Assembly: GCA_035716845.1 (NCBI GenBank)
Contig: DASTJE010000108.1
Span: 1-18,939, forward strand
Source of the DNA: CADEEN01 sp035716845
GTDB taxonomy: Bacteria > Pseudomonadota > Gammaproteobacteria > Burkholderiales > Burkholderiaceae_C
Reading direction: 5' to 3'
DNA length: 18,939 nucleotides
Shown: piece by piece, positions 15,494 to 18,939 of the stretch
How the letters are laid out: every line of letters starts with the position of its first letter
Numbering within the stretch: position 1 is the first letter of the stretch
Program-made: the position numbers and the translations under genes
The notes under the pieces: model-generated
Databases searched by the model: none
Told to the model about the DNA's origin: nothing
Seen by the model: only the letters and a program-made list of their open reading frames with translations

Positions 15494-15852
15494 GCGCGCA
15501 CGGCCGCTCCGAAGCGCTCACCGACCGGAGCGCGGAGCGCGAAGGGGGCCTGATGCGCGCGCACGGCCGCTCCGAAGCGCTCACCGACCGGAGCGCGGAG
15601 CGCGAAGGAGGCCTGATGCGCGCGCACGGCCGCTCCGAAGCGCTCACCGACCGGAGCGCGGAGCGCGAAGGGGGCCCGGCGTGCGCGCGCCCGCCCCGGT
15701 GCAACTCCGGGGTGCGCGAGCTCACTTCCGCGCCGATCATCCCAGCCCAGGAGGGAACACCGTTGCAGCGCGGACCGAGAATCGAGGCCAGCCCGCAAGC
15801 GCCCGCGCGCGCGCCGCACCGGAGCGGCCGCGGCGGGCCCGATCGTCCATGA
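15490..15852 (+). CDS. Open frame spanning the tandem repeat (doubtful gene)
   Basis: A 120-codon frame starts with GTG overlapping the cyclase stop as GTGA, and ends with TGA overlapping the kinase ATG as ATGA. The first half is three copies of a 21-residue unit containing AHGRSEALTDRSAEREGG. The second half is Arg/Pro/Ala-rich, without recognisable fold, signal or membrane segment. The period of 63 bp keeps the frame open on both strands, so openness alone proves little in this GC-rich DNA. The exact overlaps at both ends are the only positive evidence. It may be a read-through stretch that keeps ribosomes moving to the kinase gene, or no gene at all. Confidence 0.25.
   Translation: MSAHGRSEALTDRSAEREGGLMRAHGRSEALTDRSAEREGGLMRAHGRSEALTDRSAEREGGPACARPPRCNSGVRELTSAPIIPAQEGTPLQRGPRIEASPQAPARAPHRSGRGGPDRP
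15494..15676 (+). repeat. Tandem repeat, 63-bp unit, about 2.9 copies
   Basis: Three near-identical copies begin at 15494, 15557 and 15620; the last breaks off at 15676. The copies differ at very few bases (for example GGGGG versus GGAGG near 15606). Each unit contains inverted repeats, CGCTCCG against CGGAGCG and GCGCTC against GAGCGC, so the RNA or DNA could fold into hairpins. Unit length is exactly 21 codons. There are no differing spacers, so this is not a CRISPR array. Confidence 0.95.
15677..15848 (+). other. Region between tandem repeat and kinase gene
   Basis: Together with the repeat this makes 355 bases between two certain genes. It holds an AGGAGGG (15749-15755), the best Shine-Dalgarno in the plus-strand operon, but the kinase ATG is about 94 bases further on. 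A TTG at 15763 lies at good distance and would open a 29-codon frame ending in the ATGA overlap with the kinase. In-frame extensions of the kinase upstream of 15849 lack family features. No promoter or terminator was recognised. Confidence 0.4.
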
Positions 15853-17795
15853 CACCCTCCTTCCCGCTGCGGCCGCGCTACCGGCGCGCCGAACTGCTGC
15901 CCCTGCTGGCCGTCGTCGGCGTCTGGGCGGCGGTGATCCGCGCCTGCATCGCGTACTTCTCGGTCGACGGCTTCGTCAGCGTCGTCTACCCGACGATCGC
16001 GCTGTCGCTGGCGCTGGTGCTGAGCGGGCGCAGCCACTGGTGGCCCGCGGTGTTCCTCGGCGAGTACCTCGGCAACCTGTGGACCGGGCTCGACTGGCGC
16101 GTCGCGGTTCCCATTTCGGCGCTCGACACGGCCGAGCCCTTGCTGGCCGGCTGGCTGCTGCTGCGCCACGCGGGCTTCGACCCCCACCTCAGGCGCATGC
16201 GCGACTTCCTGAGCCTGATCGCGGTGACCACCGCCACGGCCGTCGGTGCGGCGCTGATCGGACCGACTGTCCTGTGGTGGAGCGGGGTCACCACGGCGCC
16301 GCAGACCTATGCGGGCAGCCTGCTGGCGTGGTTCCAGGGCGAGTGGACGGTGATGCTCTTCCTCGCCCCGGTGCTGCTCGTGTGGCGCCAGTGGCCTGCC
16401 GGCTGGTGGACGGCACCCGGGCGGCGGCTGGAAGCGCTCGCGTGCTTCGGCGGCGCGCTCGCCTGCGGGTACGTCGTGTTCGGCGGCGTCGTGCCCTCCG
16501 AGGGGCAAGGCCCCGACCTCGAGTACCTGCCCTTCTTCTTCGCCGCCTGGGCCGCGGTGCGGTTCGGCCGCCATGGCGCGTCGCTGCTGGTGGTGGCCAC
16601 GGCCGCGCAGGCGCTGCTCGGCGCCGTCGACGGCGAAGGGCTGTTCGCCACGGAGCTGGCGCGGCACAGCCTGCTCGATTTCTGGCTCTACATGACGGTG
16701 CTGGCCGGCGTGGGCATGGCCCTGGCGCTGGTGATCGAGGAGCGCAGCGCCGCGGCCGAAGCGCTGCACCACAGCGAGCAGCGCCTGCGCTTCCTGCTCG
16801 GCGCGACGCCGGTGGTGCTCTACACCGCGCGCGTGGACGGCGACTACGGCGCGACCTACATCAGCGACAACCTCGAGCGCGTGCTGGGCCACACGGCCGA
16901 GGAGTTCCTGCGCGATCCGGGGTTCTGGGCCACGCACCTCCACCCGGACGACGCGCCGCGCGTGCTGGGCGGCCTGGGCCCGCTGTTCGAGCACGGCCAC
17001 CACAGCCACCAGTACCGCTTCCAACACCGCGACGGCAGCTGGCGCTGGATGCACGACGAGATCGCGCTGGTGCGCGACGAGCAGGGCCGGCCGGTCGAGA
17101 TGGTGGGCTGCTGGCTCGACATCGACGCCCGGGCGCGCGCCGAGGAGCAGCTGCGCACGGCGCTGCGCGAGAAGGACGTGCTGCTCAAGGAGGTGTACCA
17201 CCGCGTCAAGAACAACCTGCAGGTGGTGTCGAGCCTGCTGCAGCTGCAGCAGCGCACCAGCCCCGCGCCCGCGCGCGAGGTGCTGGCCGAGAGCGCCAAC
17301 CGCATCAAGTCGATGGCCCTGGTGCACGAACAGCTCTACCGCAGCGAAGACCTCTCCTCGATCGACTTCACGGCCTATCTCGAGCAGCTCGTCGAGCACC
17401 TGCAGCAGGCCGCGGGCGACGTGGCGCGGCGCGCGCCGGTGCGCCTGGACGTCGTCGCGCTGTCGCTGGGCGTGGAGACGGCCATCCCGCTCGGGCTGGT
17501 CGTCAACGAGCTGATCGGCAACGCCTACAAGCACGCCTTCCCCGACGCGCGGCGCGGCAGCGTGAGCGTCAGCCTGCGCCGCACGGAGGCCGGCAGCGCC
17601 ACGATCGTCGTGCGCGACGACGGTGTGGGCGTGCCGGCGGGCTTCGACCCCGCCGCCTCGCCGTCGCTGGGCATGCAGCTCGTGGTCTCGCTGACCGAAC
17701 AGCTCGAGGGCAGCCTCCGATTCGAGCGCGGCGACGACGGCGGCACCTGCGTGAGCCTGCGCTTCGCGCTGCCGGTGAAGGGCGCGGCCGCATGA
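15849..17795 (+). CDS. MASE1-PAS-HisKA_2 sensor histidine kinase
   Basis: This 648-residue inner-membrane kinase begins with a MASE1-type integral-membrane sensor of about eight helices (residues 15-295). A PAS_3-type domain follows (about 318-430; GHTAEEFLRDPGFW, HPDD, RFQHRDGSWRW). Next are a HisKA_2 dimerisation domain with VYHRVKNNLQVVSSLL (phospho-acceptor His451) and an ATPase domain with NELIGNAYKHAFP and DDGVGVP. All catalytic boxes look intact. MASE1 ligands are mostly unknown. The ATG at 15849 overlaps the preceding open frame as ATGA; a GTG at 15681 would add 56 featureless residues. Its stop overlaps the PhnD-like gene by ATGA. The receiver-GGDEF protein upstream is a likely phosphorylation target, though not proven. 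Confidence 0.92.
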   Translation: MTPSFPLRPRYRRAELLPLLAVVGVWAAVIRACIAYFSVDGFVSVVYPTIALSLALVLSGRSHWWPAVFLGEYLGNLWTGLDWRVAVPISALDTAEPLLAGWLLLRHAGFDPHLRRMRDFLSLIAVTTATAVGAALIGPTVLWWSGVTTAPQTYAGSLLAWFQGEWTVMLFLAPVLLVWRQWPAGWWTAPGRRLEALACFGGALACGYVVFGGVVPSEGQGPDLEYLPFFFAAWAAVRFGRHGASLLVVATAAQALLGAVDGEGLFATELARHSLLDFWLYMTVLAGVGMALALVIEERSAAAEALHHSEQRLRFLLGATPVVLYTARVDGDYGATYISDNLERVLGHTAEEFLRDPGFWATHLHPDDAPRVLGGLGPLFEHGHHSHQYRFQHRDGSWRWMHDEIALVRDEQGRPVEMVGCWLDIDARARAEEQLRTALREKDVLLKEVYHRVKNNLQVVSSLLQLQQRTSPAPAREVLAESANRIKSMALVHEQLYRSEDLSSIDFTAYLEQLVEHLQQAAGDVARRAPVRLDVVALSLGVETAIPLGLVVNELIGNAYKHAFPDARRGSVSVSLRRTEAGSATIVVRDDGVGVPAGFDPAASPSLGMQLVVSLTEQLEGSLRFERGDDGGTCVSLRFALPVKGAAA

Positions 17796-18691
17796 GCCGG
17801 CGACCGGCACTCGGGCGTGGCGGGCCGCTGCGCGCCGTCGCGGCGCGGCTGCTGGCCGCCGCCGTGCTGGGCGCCGGCTGCACGCCGCAGGCCCCGGAGC
17901 CGGCGCCGCCTGCGGTGCTGCGCTTCAGCGCCGTCCCCGACCAGGCCCCCGACAACGTGCGTGCCCAGCACGAGGGCGTGGTGCGCGAAGCCTGTGCCGC
18001 GGCCGGCCTGCGCTGCGAGCTGCTGCCCAGCCCGAGCTACGAGGCGGTGGTCGACCGCCTGGGCCGCGGCGAGATCGACGTCGCCTACCTCGGCGGCGTC
18101 ACCTACGCCCAGGCACGTCTGCGGCACGGGGTGGAGCCGCTGGTGATGCGCGACGTCGACCTGCGCTTCACCACGGTGGTCGTGGTGCGCGCGGACGACC
18201 CGGCCCGCGAGCTCTCCGACCTGAAAGGCCGTCGCTTCACCTACGGCAACCGCACGTCCACCTCCGGCCACGTCATGGCGCGGCGCCGGCTGGCCGACGC
18301 CGGCTTCGTGCCGGAGCGCGACGCCGCGGCGGTGGCCTACTCGGCGGGCCACGACGAGACGCTGCGGCGTGTGGCCGCCGGCGAAGCCGACGCGGGCGCC
18401 GTCAACGCCACGGTGTTCGTGCGCGCCCAGGGCCGCGGCGACCCGGCCGCGCGCATGCTGCGTGCACTGTGGCAGTCGGCGCCGTACGTCGACTACGTGT
18501 GGGCCGCGCGGCGCGGCCTGCCGCCGGCGCTGCGCGCGCGCCTGCGCGACGGCTTCCTCGACCTGTCGCTCGGGCAACCGTCCCAGCGCGAGGCGCTGGA
18601 GCGCGCCGCGGCGCTGGGCTACCTGCCGGCGTTCCACAGCGACTTCGAGGAGGTCATCGAGGCCCTTGCCGCGCCGGGGGTGGCGCCGTGA
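17792..18691 (+). CDS. PhnD-like periplasmic binding protein, probable lipoprotein
   Basis: This 299-residue protein of the PhnD/PtxB (phosphate/phosphite/phosphonate) binding-protein family has an Arg-rich start and hydrophobic stretch ending LLAAAVLGAGC. Cys30 is a plausible lipidation site, though Leu sits at -4 rather than the preferred -3. The mature part shows the family pattern: LRFSAVPDQAPDN, SYEAVVDRLGRGEIDVAYLGGVTYAQAR, DLKGRRFTYGNRTSTSGHVMARRRL and GEADAGAVNATVF. No permease or ATPase gene adjoins it. It overlaps the kinase gene (ATGA) and the next membrane sensor (GTGA), so it more likely presents a ligand to a sensor than to a transporter. The ligand could be a phosphonate, phosphate ester or other anion; unknown. 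Confidence 0.88.
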   Translation: MSRRPALGRGGPLRAVAARLLAAAVLGAGCTPQAPEPAPPAVLRFSAVPDQAPDNVRAQHEGVVREACAAAGLRCELLPSPSYEAVVDRLGRGEIDVAYLGGVTYAQARLRHGVEPLVMRDVDLRFTTVVVVRADDPARELSDLKGRRFTYGNRTSTSGHVMARRRLADAGFVPERDAAAVAYSAGHDETLRRVAAGEADAGAVNATVFVRAQGRGDPAARMLRALWQSAPYVDYVWAARRGLPPALRARLRDGFLDLSLGQPSQREALERAAALGYLPAFHSDFEEVIEALAAPGVAP

Positions 18692-18939
18692 CGGACCTCG
18701 CACCGGCCGCGGGCGGGCTGTCGATCCGCGACAGGCTGCGCCGCCTGGTCATGGTGCTGGGCTGGGCCGCGCTGGTGCTGGCGGCCGTCGCGGCGGTGCA
18801 GGTCTTCAGCGAGATGCAGACCGAGCGCGAGATCGACGAGTTCCATGCCCCGTCGGCCGCACGGGCCGAGGAGCTGCTCTACGCGCTGGCGCGCCTGCGC
18901 ACCCCGCTGGGCGCGAACGCGCTGACCGTGTCGCAGGTG
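18688..18939 (+). CDS. N-terminus of a membrane signalling protein (runs off window)
   Basis: GTG at 18688 overlaps the PhnD-like stop as GTGA and opens a frame that stays open to the window end (84 codons visible). It begins VTDLAPAAGGLSIRDRLRR. A positively charged segment precedes one strong transmembrane helix (about residues 20-40), followed by a charged, probably helical periplasmic stretch (SEMQTEREIDEF, then AARAEELLYALARLR). This is the usual start of a sensor kinase, chemoreceptor or membrane diguanylate cyclase, and the position suggests it responds to the PhnD-like protein. The catalytic part is not in the window, so the class is unproven. Confidence 0.75.
   Translation, partial: MTDLAPAAGGLSIRDRLRRLVMVLGWAALVLAAVAAVQVFSEMQTEREIDEFHAPSAARAEELLYALARLRTPLGANALTVSQV

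Noticed and set aside
15494..15676. CRISPR array
   Set aside because: The copies are contiguous 63-bp units without unique spacers, and no cas gene is nearby.
15132..17810. 892-codon minus-strand frame opposite the kinase
   Set aside because: It contains the antisense reading of the tandem repeat and Arg/Ala/His-rich sequence, with no recognisable domain.

Overview
The window is about 70% GC, has dense genes on both strands and many stop/start overlaps. It reads as chromosomal DNA of a betaproteobacterium, most likely of the order Burkholderiales (Rubrivivax/Leptothrix/Ideonella-like). That placement is inferred from the GroEL C-terminus, the engB/cytochrome c4 divergent pair, the type of NarXL and the base composition; no rRNA or tRNA is present to confirm it. 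No insertion sequence, phage gene or CRISPR array was seen.

Left part (1-5852). The 3' end of groL finishes at a strong intrinsic terminator. It is followed by a patatin-like phospholipase with its own POTRA and beta-barrel (PlpD-type, type Vd secretion). On the other strand engB (ribosome-assembly GTPase) is coupled by a GTGA overlap to an epoxide-hydrolase-like protein, whose 3' end overlaps that of the patatin gene. Divergent from engB lie a di-haem cytochrome c4 and a small conserved protein of unknown function.

Middle part (5857-10750, minus strand). A four-gene operon encodes, in order of transcription, an inositol-monophosphatase-family phosphatase, a periplasmic binding protein, a two-domain fused permease and an ATPase. 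The transporter resembles the Fbp/Afu 'iron(III)' class, but the binding protein lacks the tandem tyrosines of iron binders. An organophosphate such as a sugar phosphate is a better guess for the substrate.

Right part. On the minus strand (10817-14011) a hemerythrin-like protein, a NarX-like nitrate/nitrite sensor kinase and a NarL-like regulator form an operon. Its promoter carries an FNR/Dnr-like site centred about 40.5 bases before a predicted start point that coincides with the ATG of a 20-codon leader ORF. On the plus strand (14174 to the end) is a second signalling operon: receiver-PAS-GGDEF diguanylate cyclase, a 63-bp tandem repeat inside an open frame, a MASE1-PAS-HisKA_2 kinase, an orphan PhnD-like binding protein, and the start of a membrane sensor that runs off the window. 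The last three genes overlap by ATGA or GTGA, and the repeat frame joins both flanking genes in the same way.

The most noteworthy signals are: (i) the signalling operon with an orphan PhnD-like protein and no transporter; (ii) the FNR-like promoter with a leaderless leader ORF; (iii) five ORFs with a -10-like hexamer exactly 5-7 bases before the ATG, which suggests widespread leaderless starts; (iv) the in-frame 21-codon repeat; and (v) the phosphatase linked to an Afu-like transporter.
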